64,000 nt of DNA from Beta vulgaris subsp. vulgaris (GCF_026745355.1 NC_079208.1:54573276-54637275), one strand, 5' to 3'; shown: positions 44,742 to 57,366, numbered from the stretch's first letter. Numbers and translations: made by a program. Notes: a model not told the origin generated them from the sequence alone.

Positions 44742-45520
44742 AAAAAAAAAAAAAAAAAACAATGAACAAGTTGTCCTCGCTTTAATTTTACTAGCGTTTT
44801 TTGCACGCGATGCGTGCTTGAATTTTTTTAAGACAAAAACTCGATTTTTTTCGACGTACGTAAAAGTCAGAATTTGAACATTAAACATACGGAGTATAAT
44901 TATTTTTAGTTACAAAATTTATTGGTTTAGTTTGTGTCACTTAAGTCTCTCACCAGTCTTTTTTGTTTACTTTTCAAAGTTAGAGTCTATGAACAAAATA
45001 GAAATTTTATTGAATTTACCTATGATTTCTAATAGTATAATTTTTTAGTTGGTTTTTGAATTAAGTATACTACTTCATATATTGTGAAGAAAGTGGACAC
45101 TTGGATTTCAAGTCAAAAATTTTGTGAGTATGTATTGACGTTGTAGTGTAATGGTTGTACTTTGTAAGTTAATGTTTTGGTTTTTGTAAAGTTTACTCAT
45201 TTGAGTGATTTGTATAATGTAAATCATGCAATTCTATGATTTTAATTGACTTGTGAGTTATTGTTATAATTTTATTTTCAGTATTTTTATTTGAATCTCC
45301 CTTTGGTTTGTAAATGAACTAGCTTTCCACCCGTGCAAAAATGCACGGGAGGTTTTATGTAGAAATGGTTTGGAGCTGTATATAACGTACGACAACATTA
45401 TTTTGTATATTAAGTAGTTGTTTTTATTTGAAATATATTGAATCCGTGATTATTTAGAATCCATGTATTTAAGATTAAAAAAATATAAAATGTAAAATTA
45501 TATTTAATATACATAAAAAT

Positions 45521-47575
45521 CCTTTGTTATAACATTTTAAACTTTTAAAATATTGTGATCGTGATATATACATTTATAATTACGTAAATGAAACAAAAAA
45601 ACACATTAAACTGTGGGGGAGTACTTTGTTTATAAATTTAAGATTTTAGGATGTTTCTCCTAAAATCATGATTTGAATAGTAGCTGATTGATTTCAAGTT
45701 TTCATAATCATATTGTGTATTAAAAATAAAATTTAAAACCGGCTTATGGCCCGTATGTTTAGTGATTGATGTAGCTAATATCATGATAAAACATGTGACC
45801 AACCAACTTTTTTTTTTTTTTGCTAAGCAAAGGTTTGCTTTCTCTTAGTTGGTTTTAGGTTGTAACTGTTTGCTCTAATTAATATAATTACTTGCTTAGT
45901 AAAAAAAAACTTTCTTAAAACAAAATAAGTTGAATGAAGAAGCTTTTGTTCTGCCTATCGTTTTATACAGAGGCTCATATAAAACACAATACGCAGCACT
46001 ACTGTCACTCGATCATGCAACAACTTTCACTCCTTTGTTATAACATTTTAAACTTTAAAAATATTGTGATCGTGATATATACATTTATAATTACGTAAAT
46101 GAAACAAAAAAAATACATTAAATTGTGGGGGAATACTTTGTTTATAAATTTAAGATTTTAGGATGTTTCTCCTAAAATCATGATTTGAATAGTAGCTGAT
46201 TGATTTCAAGTTTTCATAATCATATTGTGTATTAAAAATAAATTTTAAAACCGGCTCATGACCCGTATGTTTAGTGATTGATGTAGCTAATGTCATGATA
46301 AAACATGTGACCAACCAACTTTTTTTTTTTTTTTGCTAAGCAAAGGTTTGCTTTCTCTTAGTTGGTTTTAGGTTGTAACTGTTTGCTCTAATTAATATAA
46401 TTACTTGCTTAGTAAAAAAAAACTTTCTTAAAACAAAATAAGTTGAATGAAGAAGCTTTTGTTCTGCCTATCGTTTTATACAGAGGCTCATATAAAAACA
46501 CAATACGCAGCACTACTGTCACTCGATCATGCAACAACTTTCACTCCTTTGTTATAACATTTTAAACTTTAAAAATATTGTGATCGTGATATATACATTT
46601 ATAATTACGTAAATGAAACAAAAAAAATACATTAAATTGTGGGGGAATACTTTGTTTATAAATTTAAGATTTTAGGATGTTTCTCCTAAAATCATGATTT
46701 GAATAGTAGCTGATTGATTTCAAGTTTTCATAATCATATTGTGTATTAAAAATAAATTTTAAAACCGGCTCATGACCCGTATGTTTAGTGATTGATGTAG
46801 CTAATGTCATGATAAAACATGTGACCAACCAACTTTTTTTTTTTTTTTGCTAAGCAAAGGTTTGCTTTCTCTTAGTTGGTTTTAGGTTGTAACTGTTTGC
46901 TCTAATTAATATAATTACTTGCTTAGTAAAAAAAAACTTTCTTAAAACAAAATAAGTTGAATGAAGAAGCTTTTGTTCTGCCTATCGTTTTATACAGAGG
47001 CTCATATAAAAACACAATACGCAGCACTACTGTCACTCGATCATGCAACAACTTTCACTCCTTTGTTATAACATTTTAAACTTTAAAAATATTGTGATCG
47101 TGATATATACATTTATAATTACGTAAATGAAACAAAAAAATACATTAAATTGTGGGGAATACTTTGTTTATAAATTTAAGATTTTAGGATGTTTCTCCTA
47201 AAATCATGATTTGAATAGTAGCTGATTGATTTCAAGTTTTCATAATCATATTGTGTATTAAAAATAAATTTTAAAACCGGCTCATGACCCGTATGTTTAG
47301 TGATTGTGTAGCTAATGTCATGATAAAACATGTGACCAACCAACTTTTTTTTTTTTTTTTTGCTAAGCAAAGGTTTGCTTTCTCTTAGTTGGTTTTAGGT
47401 TGTAACTGTTTGCTCTAATTAATTAATTACTTGCTTAGTAAAAAAAACTTTCTTAAAACAAAATAAGTTGAATGAAGAAGCTTTTGTTCTGCCTATCGTT
47501 TTATACAGAGGCTCATATAAAAACACAATACGCAGCACTACTGTCACTCGATCATGCAACAACTTTCACTCCTTG
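45521..47575. repeat. Four-copy 514-bp tandem array
   Basis: Units begin at 45521, 46032, 46546 and 47060 (start cctttgttataacattttaa); the last ends near 47575. Units 2-4 differ by only a few bases and homopolymer lengths; unit 1 is slightly more diverged. No ORF. Each unit has a T run, gctaagcaaaggtttgcttt and ggctcatataaaaacacaat. Confidence 0.92.
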
Positions 47576-49466
47576 CTTTCTGCAGTCCCGCTCAACTCAT
47601 CTCTCTTATTAAACTATCTTATTACAAATTTATGATATGATTATCCAAATTGTATTAAAAAACAATCTCAAAGTTTTATATAGCATGATTTTCATCAAAA
47701 TGAATGGGGTTATCTCTAAATTTCTAAGTGAAAAAGTTAATTTAAATAGACAATCACTCAAGAAAATTATACAAATATGGCATATTTTTGTCTTGATTTG
47801 CCTTTTATTTCTTGATCACCATATGACCTGTGTTCTTTTCAATATTCTTTTCGATTTTTAGAATTGTATTTTATAACAATTTCAAACTTCTATATTTACA
47901 TTCCAACATACTCGTGAAAGAGGTGTATCTCGTAATTTTAGGTTGAAATATTTTATTATGGCCTTGTGATTAAAAAAAATTAGAATCTTGTAAGAATAGA
48001 ATAGTTTAAAACTGGCTTAAGACCCTTATGCTGCAATATTATGACTTGTGAATTATCTATAATTAGTAGTATGATTGTTCTTATTTTATTAGAACATGCC
48101 TTATAAAAAATATTCTAAGTTTTAATTAGAGATCGAGAAAAGAATTAGAGAGAAAACTTCAGCCTACGTGGCAAGACATGAAGCTTCCTCTGCTCTCATT
48201 CATCCTAATTTTTCCGGTCACCTCTTGCTTTTGCCACGTGTCATCTTCATTTGAACCTATTGCTTTGCTTTACCACGTGGTAATTTTAATGTAAGGAGAA
48301 TAATATTACTTTAGGAAAGAATATGATGATATTACTTTAGGAAAGAATATGATGATGAAGCAATAATCTATGCAAACAAATCGGTTTTTTCAAGCAAATC
48401 AATTTATACACTATGTAGACCATGATGAGGCAATAATCCCATTATTTTATTCAAGCAAATCGTTTTTTTTAAATATTATTCTAAAAAAAACACAATCGAT
48501 TATGGGTCCTATATAATAACGATATCAATTCTTTAATGGTCACTACAATACAATACATAAATCATCTCATTACTTAATAAGATTAATTTTTTTTTTGTTA
48601 TAATAAATTTTATAAATATAAAATTCTGAAAAATAAAGTAAAATTATAATAAATCAGATTTTTTTTTGTGAAACATGTTTTTATTTATTAAATCAGATTT
48701 TCATCTTTTAAAAAATAAAATTTTCAAAATTAGAATTTTTTTTTGTAAATCAGTTTTTCGTCCAAAAAAAAAATTAGAGAGAAAAGAACATTCCGAAATT
48801 ATAACTTGAGCTGGTTTTGGGAAAGGATTAGATTTATTACAGTTAATGAGTGAGAAATATATTGAAAAAATCAAGATTGTAAGTTTTAACAGTTAGTGAA
48901 AATTAATTTAATATTATAGTATAACTGTCATTTAGGAATTTATAATTGAGATTGAAATATGGATGAATGAACATTTTATTTTCTGACAATCAGTTTATAT
49001 TAGGGTGTATTACATGAACATCTTATATAATAACATTTTTTACCTTTATTTTCCCGCAACTATAATACAATTCTTGGTGGGTGAATTTTGAATTTTAAAT
49101 AAAAACATTTAATTATATTTGACCGATAGCATAATTTAGGCAGTTGTTTAAAACTTCTCACACTAATATCATTGTTTGATTTCAAGGTAGTTTTTTTTGG
49201 AAGGAAATTATCAGCCATGTGATATCAGATTTTTTGGATGTGAACACGTTATATAATAGAGTGTCGAATTTGGCAATGACACGTGGCAGATGTAGTAGTA
49301 GCATGACACGTAGGCGAAGTGAACATTGAATAATGTTGGCTTGACACGTAAGAAAAATGAACCTTGTTTTATATATATATATAGATTTGTAATTTAGAAA
49401 GGAAAAGGGGTAAATAGTCTCTTCATTCGGGGACACCATAGCTCCCCCTTCCCTTATATAATAGAG
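47576..49466. other. Helitron interior without genes
   Basis: AT-rich. A 26-bp duplication attactttaggaaagaatat at 48303-48355. A G-box-like gccacgtgtc at about 48233. No domain recognised. Confidence 0.5.
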
Positions 49467-49840
49467 ATAATAAAGATGATGATTTTTGAGAACAATGATT
49501 TGTAAGTGAATTTTGTGAATGTTTTTGTTTGTATTGACGTCCTAGTATATTAAGTTTCTGATCATTTAAGTGATTTTCGTGATTTTTTGTTATTTTCTCA
49601 ATTCTACGAGTGATTTGTAAAGTTTCCTGATATAAGTGATTTATGAGTGATGTTGAAATCTAATTTTCGGTGGCTTTGTTAGAACCCCGATTTTGGTACT
49701 TACATTCTTTTTGTAATTTAGAAAGGGAAGGGGATAAAATAGGCATTTCAAAAGAGGACACCGTTGCTCCCCCCTTCCCTTATGTAATAGAGATTTTTGC
49801 CGACCAAGACACTGAATTGTATTTCCTATCTTGTTTTTTA

Positions 49841-50048
49841 GGGCTCGTTCGTTATCATTTTCTGTTTTCAGTTTTCAGTTTTTTTTTTTTTTGAAACAAA
49901 AAACTAAAAAAATTAGTTTTTAGTTTTCAAAATTAGCATGATTACTATCATTATGACCAAGTTTATGTTTATAATACTACTTATATCCTATGATTCTAAA
50001 ATCATAAAAATCAAAAATTGGAAACTGGCAATGATACCGAACGGACCC
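49841..50048. mobile_element. PIF/Harbinger-like MITE
   Basis: 208 bp; ends gggctcgttcgttatcattt and the complement of aatgataccgaacggaccc, flanked by TTA (49838-49840 and 50049-50051). Confidence 0.75.
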
Positions 50049-50226
50049 TTAGTTAACCATTTTCTTTTAGAGAAATAAAAAAAAGAGTATAAAAAATTAG
50101 TAAAACAAGCGTAGAAATATGCAATTGAAAAAAGGCACAAGAAACCCAATCAACTAGACTAAAACATATTTTCTTAAAAAAAAAATGACCTAAAAAATCA
50201 AGGAAGGGCGTACATCATAATCTTTC

Positions 50227-50728
50227 CGAATTTTTTCCTTGGATAATGCAAAATTGGGTTTTAATTCTCAAAATATGCCCAAAAAAACTAAAATTCCCTG
50301 CGTACCGTCCACGTAGGACGGCACGCGAGAATTTTTTTTTAGTAAAACCGCTACTTGCAGTAGCGGTTTACAAGTGCCGAGATTTTTTTTTTTTTTCAAC
50401 TTAGGTAAAACCGCTACTCGGAGTAGCGGTTTACAAAAAAAAAAAAAAAAAAATTTTTTTTTTTTTGTAAACCGCTACTCCGAGTAGCGGTTTATTATAA
50501 AAACTGATATCTGCTTACCATATTTTGCGCAGGTAAACCGCTACTCAGAGTAGCGGTTTATTTTAAAATTAAACCGCTACTTTGAGTAGCGGTTTCCTTG
50601 GGTTAAAACAAAAAAAAAAAAAATTCTCGCGTGCCGTCTTACGTGGACGGTACGCAGGGAATTTTAATTTTTTTGGGCATATTTTGGGAATTAAAACCCA
50701 CTTTTGCATTATTTAAGGAAAAAATTCG
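50227..50728. mobile_element. Mutator-like MITE with five internal palindromes
   Basis: About 115-bp terminal inverted repeats (50227-50340 and about 50615-50728; ends cgaattttttcc), including the shared block ccctgcgtaccgtccacgta. Flanked by an 8-bp duplication aatctttc (50219-50226 and 50729-50736), the Mutator size. Inside are five 25-bp palindromes at 50345, 50408, 50469, 50535 and 50571, each AAACCGCTACT, three variable bases, AGTAGCGGTTT. No coding. Confidence 0.8.
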
Positions 50729-51129
50729 AATCTTTCCCAAAGATATAAACTTTAATTGCAAGTTATATCTCTCTCATATGTTCTTGTAGCTTTTCTTTCT
50801 GTCCTTAGCTTTGTAGTCTATGGTTTTTAATGATAAGCCCACCAAATAAAGTCTCCAATTTTGACACCTTTTTCTTGTTTGGGAGTATTCCACTCCTTTT
50901 TGGTCAATGGTTAATAGTAACATATGCTTTGGACTAATTTTCTCCAATAAATTCACGATTTTGATTTATCGAATCCAAATGGTTGGTAATAAGCATCATA
51001 TACATGTTGAAAAGATGGTATTTATTAAGAAACTTATGACAAAATCACAGCGATCGGTGTTTTTAATAGTTTATTGCTTAATATTTTCTCTTTTAGTTCA
51101 AAATTTCAAAAAAAAAGGCCGTAGAATCT

Positions 51130-51910
51130 TCTCTTAATAATCACCTTGAAAAACGAAACGACAATCCTCTAGGAAGCCCAATCAATCATGATGCCATCAT
51201 TAATTCCCCAGTTTCACCTACCCCAACGCCTAGTTTACCTCATCTGACACGTCTAGAAATAAATGCGTTGTCCACAAAAACCTCGGAAGCCATACCTTAA
51301 ATAATACGAGCCCACATTCCTCCCTCAACCAAACCAACCTATTCTCCATTTCCCAAATCGCATCGATTTTCAAAGCCCAGCCCATAAGCTTCTCACCAAA
51401 AGAATGCTTAAACTCCTCAAACCTAAAACACATATATTTCAAACGCATTGGGATCTCCCAGACCAATTCTGTTCCAAATTTCCCAATTCTCCTCCTAAAT
51501 AAATATGGGCTCCTCTATAAACCAAAGAAAATATCCTTCTCACCATCCTCATCTTTATCTAGGCCTCTCTTTCCCCCAAGGTTTGAGGCTGCCATTCCAA
51601 CTCCCGTCAAATCCTACCATGTCAAGAAAAAAAGCCAAAAAGATCCTAAAAAACAATCAAATGCCAAACCAAAATCAAAACAAAAATTGTGAAAATCCTT
51701 TTCTAACAACCTTCTCCATCCACTCAACCATCATCCGATCCCCCCCCCCCCAAAAAAAAACCCTCCATTAGCTCTGCATCTATCTTGGAAATGGACTCCC
51801 AACAAGGGATTCGATTTGATGGGACTCAAGCAGTTTTATCCTCAAGAGTAGAGGAGATCATATCTCGTCAAAAACGCAATTGGGAGGCAGCCCAGTTGTA
51901 ATGCCACCCC
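51130..51910 (+). pseudogene. Decayed LINE ORF1, C-terminal part
   Basis: Across frameshifts: LFPPRFEAAIPTPVKS (near 51565), then a basic KKKSQKDPKK segment, then a terminal SSRVEEIISRQKRNWEAAQL (near 51840-51898). This parallels the end of the intact LINE ORF1 (LFPPGFEDTIP, basic run, SELRSRIQAIL). The 5' boundary is uncertain. Confidence 0.65.
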
Positions 51911-51934
51911 ATCTCATCCTCAGCTGTAAACCCA

Positions 51935-54900
51935 ATGATTATTTTTTCTTGGAACCTAAGAGGCCTAAGGGTCAAATATAAAAGAAATGTCGTCCGTAAC
52001 TTCATTGCAACACTCCCCAAGCATCGTCTTCCTCTAAGAAACTAAACTAGAAAACCTTAACAATAGACTAATCCCATCCTTTTGGAAAAGTCTTAATGTG
52101 AGATGGGTGTTAAGTCCCTCAATAGGCTCATCAAGGGGAATCATGACCTTATGGCTCGATGATTATTCAAAATGGAAATTTTCACAATAGAAAGACATTG
52201 GATTGTGCTTTCAGGACATATCCCTTCCATCAACCTTAAATGTTGTCTTATAAATGTTTACAACCCTTTCTCTATAGAAGTCAGATCATCTGTGTGGAGT
52301 GAAATTAAAGGCTATTGGCAATCATCTCACCTCCCATGTCTTATGATGGGGAATTTCAACGAAACCTTGGAAGATTGTGAGAGAGGATCGAAGTATGTTG
52401 TTTTCAACTAATGGTTTTTTTGAGCTTAAATCTATTTTGCATGATATTGGTCTCATAGAAATTCCCACATCAAATGGTAAGTTTACATGGCATAGAGGAT
52501 CCTCCACAAGTAAGATTGTTAGACTCTTTATGACTCATGAGTGGCTGAATCCTATCCCCTCATTGAAAATAAAACTTGAATCGTTTGTTATTGGATCATT
52601 GCCCCCTATTGGGCCACACAACTGACAAGAATTGGGGTCCTAGCTCGACCCTTCAAATTTCTCAATTGTTAGCTAGCAGACCCAAAGTGCATAAAAGTTA
52701 TTAAATAGACTTGGTTTAAATCCTCAACCCTTCCAATAAACAACAAACTAAAGGCAGTGAACAAAATACTGAAAACATGGAACACTGAAGAATTTGGAAT
52801 GATTGACGAGAAAATTGTTGAATTGGAAAATAAAATCCAAGAGCTTGATTCCATTGCTGACGACAGAATCATGTCAGATGAAGTAATTGAAGCGAGAAAA
52901 CTAGCACAAATTGGGCTTTGGGAATGAATGAAGAAAAAAGAATCGTATTGGGCCCAAATGTCAAGAACCCAATGGATAAAAGAAGGAGACAGGAATACAG
53001 GTTACTTCCACACAACAACAACCATAAGAAAACGTCCCAATACCATGGATCAACTAATGACTGATGGAGTGAGATTTCAGGACTCTGACAAAACCAAAGA
53101 AGAAGCCGTCAAATTCTTTTAAAATATATTCAAAGAAGAACATATCAGCAGCCACATTTTTGATAATCTAGACTTTCACAAAAGCGCTTGGGAAACATTT
53201 AAAGATGATGTCTATGAAGCAGTTGAGCAATTCTGGTTCTCAGGAAGTTTCCCAAGGGATGTAATACAGCGTTTATAACGCTTATTCCGAAGTGCGATCA
53301 TCCTTCAAGTCTATCAGAATACTACCTCATAAGTATGGCGGGGTGTCTCAACAAGATAATAGCAAAGATTCTTGCATTGAGACTCCAGAAAGTCATGAAC
53401 TCCATTATTGGTCCCCAACAATTAGCTTATATAAAAGGGTTTCGAATTCTCGATAGCACCCTTATAACGGGGGAGTTAATAGACTCTTGCAAGAAGAACA
53501 AGAAAGAAGTGATTCTAAAATTGGATTTCCACAGGGCTTTTGACAGCATATTGTGGGGATTCTTGGATTGGATCATGGAACAAATGAGCTTTCCGGATAA
53601 ATGGAGATCATAGATAAGGTCGTGTGTGATGTCAGCTTCAACATCGATTCTCATCAATGGCCCCCACTCAACCATTTAAACTTCAAAAGGCTTTCCGACA
53701 AGGAAACCACCTTTCTCCATTTCTTTTCGACCTTGTTGTGGAATCTCTCAACCTCGTCTTGAATAAAGCAATAGAGGAAAATTTGTTGGAAGACATCAAA
53801 ATAAGTCGAAACGGAATCAAGATCTCACAGTTGCGATTGACGGACGATACAATTTTATTTGTCCCACCCTCTCATGAATCTTTGGCAAATATCAAGAAAC
53901 TATTGATCCTCTTCGAACTTTCCTTAGGGCTATAGGTAAGTTTCCATAAAAGCCTGATCATGGGCCTTAATGCTAATGATTTAATATTGCATGGACTTGC
54001 AAACGCAACAAACTGCAAAAGGGGCTCTTTGCCGTTCACTTATTTGGGCTTGCCCCTTGGCGACAACCTATATAGAATAGCTATGTGGAACCCTATTTTC
54101 GAAAAAATGGAAAGAACTCTCATCTTGCAAAGGAAACTTGCTGTCAATTAAATGAAGAGTCACCTTAATCAAATCCTCCTTTGCAGATCTTCCGTTATAC
54201 TATATGTCCTTGTTCCCCATTTCAAAAGGGTCATTGAAAGAATCATAAAAATCCAACACAAATTTTTTGTGCTGCAGCTCAAAGGATACAAAAAAATCAT
54301 ATCTCCCGTATCATGGGAGAAAGTTGAGCTCTCTAAATCTCTAGGGGGATAGGAATCGACAATCTTCATCATATAAACTTGGGGCTTCTCTTAAAATGGC
54401 TATGAAAATATCTCACAGGACCGCAATAATTATGGAGATTTTCTATCCAAGCCAAATATGAATATGACGAAAATTTCGCGACAATAAATCTCAAAATTCC
54501 ATCATCTGGAGGCCCGTGAAAATTAATCTGAGCAGCAATATTACAAAATTCAAGTACTAAATCCTTCACCCTCTCCCATGTGAGAAAAAGGATTCGTGAT
54601 AAATCTTCAACTTGTTCTAACACGACCTTTGGGTAGGCCAAAAACCTCTGAAACTGGTTTGCTCGAGGTTATTTAGATTGAGTTCTTGCAAAAACTTAAC
54701 AATTGCTCAACGCGAATTTTGGGATGGTTTCAACTGGAAATGATACCTAACATGGGCAAGGAATTTATGTCCTCAAGATGTAGCAGAACTAGTGACCCTT
54801 CAACGCACTCTAGACAATGTTCATCTCTCTCTAGCTGACCAAGATTCACTTCTTTGGGCCCCTAACAAGTCTGACAACTTCACGGTAAAAGTTATCTCAA

Positions 54901-55946
54901 TGGAACTTTCCAAATCATCTCCTTCTTATAATGACAATGCTATAAAAGGTCTCTGGAAGAATCTCGTACCGCATCGAATTGAAATATTTCTGTGGTTGGC
55001 TTTGCTCAAGAAACTAAACACTAAAGAAAAACTTGTGCGTCTTGGTATCATCCCTCAAACGGATTCTTTGTGTGTCCTCTGTCATCAAGGCCAAGAAGAT
55101 GGAAACCACCTATTTTTGCGGTGTAAATACTCACAGCAAATTTGGAATCGGCGGTTAGAGTTGTGGGATCTCAAATGGGTATTCCCATCATCCATAGTCG
55201 AAGCTTTTGTTTAATGGTTCCATCCACTATGTGGGTCTTTTTTCAAGAAAGTTTGGAGATCTTCTTTCTTTATTATGATGTGGTCACTATGGAAGTAAAG
55301 GAACTCAAGATGCTTTGAGAAAATTTCAAATCCAATTCAACATGTTCAAAATCTAATCCTCCTGAGGCCTTGTTGGTGGATGAAAATTGGGGAGAGAATT
55401 TTCCATACAACCCAGCAGAGGTGGCTCGAAATACCCAATGCATCAAGTGGGCTAGCAAGCAAGAAGGCCCCTCAATTCCTGTCTCATCTATTAATAAGCT
55501 ATGACCTTCTCTAAGCACACTAAAATGGAACATTGACACATCTCTTCAAGAGTCAACTTCAAAAAACTGCCATAGGGGAGGGGGGGTAATGCGTGACCAC
55601 TCTGGACAATTCAAATGCTTGTTCTTTTGTCCCATCCCTCTAATGGATCAGATTAATCAACCCGAAGTTTTGCTACATAGAGCTCTAAAAATTTCAATTG
55701 CATCGAATCTTGTGAATCATCATGAGCTAATCATCGAGTCGGATTCGGCTAACGATATTGTGTGGTGTAATGGGGTTAATAGAGGGTCCATGGAATTTCT
55801 CCTCCCACCTAAACTTCATCCAAAATCCCATCAAATCAGGCTCAAAGATATCTCTCATCAATAAAGGTAAAGAGTCTAATATAGTTGCATATTGTATAGC
55901 AAAACAAGGATTGCAAAGTTTAAATGACTTTCTTGCATGGTTATAA
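51935..55946 (+). pseudogene. Decayed LINE ORF2 (same clade as the intact LINE)
   Basis: Starts MIIFSWNLRGLRVKYKRN and is broken by many stops and frameshifts. Recognisable in order: endonuclease (GNFNETLEDCERGS; LIEIPTSNGKFTWHRG), a basic linker (YWAQMSRTQWIKEGDRNT), reverse transcriptase (MAGCLNKIIAKILALRLQKV; LKLDFHRAFDSI; AFRQGNHLSPFLFDL; YADD replaced by LTDDT near 53842), zf-RVT (CVLCHQGQEDGNHLFL) and RNase H (IESDSANDIVW; IVAYCIAKQGL). Part of the RT, between the linker and the KIIAK motif, is deleted. Ends LNDFLAWL then TAA. Not functional. Confidence 0.85.
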
Positions 55947-56444
55947 GAAAAGATCATTAGGCTCTTAATTATGTAACTTGTCAGTCATGCAATGCCCTTA
56001 GCCTGTTAAGAGTTATTGGCTAGTCATCTCTATAACTTTTTCTTTCTGCAATAAGATCAAAAACAAATTATCAAGAAATAGTAATTTCTCTTTTAGTTTC
56101 TTTATGACGTTGAAAAGATTAAGATAAAAAAAACTAATGCACTTATTGTGAATTGAATATCGTACGTTTTGGTTTGCAAACTTGTTCCTTCCCTTCATCT
56201 AAAAATATACATTGTTGGCTTTGCATGATATTGGTCAACACTTGGGTGTACCAGCCATAACCATGGTACACTACGAAGTATTCATTTTACCCATTATTTA
56301 AGGGCCAACTATGGCGTTGATGATGAGTATAAGCTGGAGTTACCATTGATGAAACAAACCATGCTATAAGCAAATTTGAAGAGCTTTATTATATACTTCC
56401 TTCGTTCCTAAATAAATGCTATAAGCAAATTTCTCTCATGTGCA

Positions 56445-56815
56445 TGAATCAACGAAGCCAATATTATCGTTGAATCAGACTCCTCGTATGATGTAAGAGT
56501 GTAATGCAGATAGTGACGGTCATTGGAACATGAACTTCATCCTCAACTTTATCAGGAATTTTAGAAAATCCTCTCCCAACATCATCATTGTTCACAAAAG
56601 TAGAGAGACTAATATGGTAGCAAATGCTTTGACTAAACAAGGCCTAAGCAGATATGCTGAATTTTTGACATGGTGCTAAGTGCCTTTAGTATTACTTGTT
56701 TAATCCTCATGTTTTCATGTAATTAGCACTGGAGTTCCGAATGTTCGACCTCCTCATTGGGGTCATGCACCGATTTGTATGATTTGATCCCTAATAATAT
56801 AATCTATGGAATTTA
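56445..56815 (+). pseudogene. LINE 3' end: RNase H tail
   Basis: Translates, with one stop, to EANIIVESDSSYDV, then GHWNMNFILNFIRNFRKSSP, then ETNMVANALTKQGLSR and AEFLTWC before TAA (about 56680), followed by a 3' UTR and an A run (about 56815). Same clade as the LINE RNase H at 38 kb. Confidence 0.75.
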
Positions 56816-56887
56816 TAAAAAAAACTAATGTACATTATTAATAAAGCCAATTGGAAGTAAATAAAACTTTGTGAATAGGTTGTTCCG

Positions 56888-57366
56888 TTTTTTTTTTTTT
56901 GATAATTTAGTTCACTTCATTAAAACTCTTAAAAGTGTTGAAGGCATACATCGAAATGTCAAGACTACAACACCTTGAACTGAAAGACAAATACAAAAGT
57001 GCCGAAATCAAAACACTCTAAAACACAAAAAGAACCCCTCAACAATATCACCACTAGAACGACCTAGAAACAAACATAGCTACCACATCAAAAAAAGACA
57101 AGAAACACCCAAGCTCACCAACTGAAAAAACTGCGAACTAAGACAACTTCAAGCATAAACAACAATAGAACGCATGAACTCCTTGAGATGATTTTGAAGC
57201 AATGACACCATATCAACCATTGGGATAACCCTCACTACACCTTCTCTTTGAAACTTGAATCCCATTTTTCTTCTCCATATTATGACTGAAACCAAGGTGA
57301 TTAAGCAATTGACATTGATTTTTCTTTGTTGACCTTCGAAAATGAGAACTTGGCACAACATTGCTC
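56888..57366 (-). mobile_element. 5'-truncated LINE-type retroposon, copy 1
   Basis: 479 bp between 13-bp duplications ataggttgttccg (56875-56887 and 57367-57379). T run on the left, minus-strand 3' end aaattatc plus A tail, as in the intact LINE. A frame ends MGFKFQREGVVRVIPMV, then LLQNHLKEFMRSIVVYA and stop, not the RNase H end of the intact LINE, so it belongs to another lineage. Confidence 0.8.

Larger units (their letters stand above)
45319..49467 (-). mobile_element. Inner Helitron (non-autonomous) carrying a tandem array
   Basis: On the minus strand the 5' end is TCTCTATTATATAAGGG (from 49467), almost the same as the outer element. The 3' hairpin cccgtgca/tgcacggg (45330-45349) is followed by CTAG (45322-45319). 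It is inserted between A and T of the outer element. 4.15 kb with no Rep/helicase; the main content is the 514-bp array (45521-47575). Related 5' ends but different 3' hairpins mark two subfamilies. Confidence 0.82.
44791..49793 (-). mobile_element. Outer Helitron (non-autonomous), interrupted
   Basis: On the minus strand the 5' end is TCTCTATTACATAAGGG (from 49793). The 3' end is a short hairpin gcacgc/gcgtgc (44803-44817) followed by CTAG at 44794-44791. Host bases on each side are A and T, the standard Helitron A^T target. Own sequence is only about 0.85 kb (44791-45318 and 49468-49793); the rest is the inner Helitron. No Rep/helicase coding found. Confidence 0.8.
51130..56070 (+). mobile_element. 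Decayed LINE, 5'-truncated
   Basis: Encloses the two pseudogenes above and a 3' UTR to an A-rich stretch near 56055. Opposite in orientation to, and much older than, the intact LINE 7 kb away. No target duplication found. Confidence 0.65.

Noticed and set aside
50340..50600. CRISPR or integron-like array
   Set aside because: Palindromes have variable short spacers, sit inside a TIR element with an 8-bp duplication, and the genome is a plant's.
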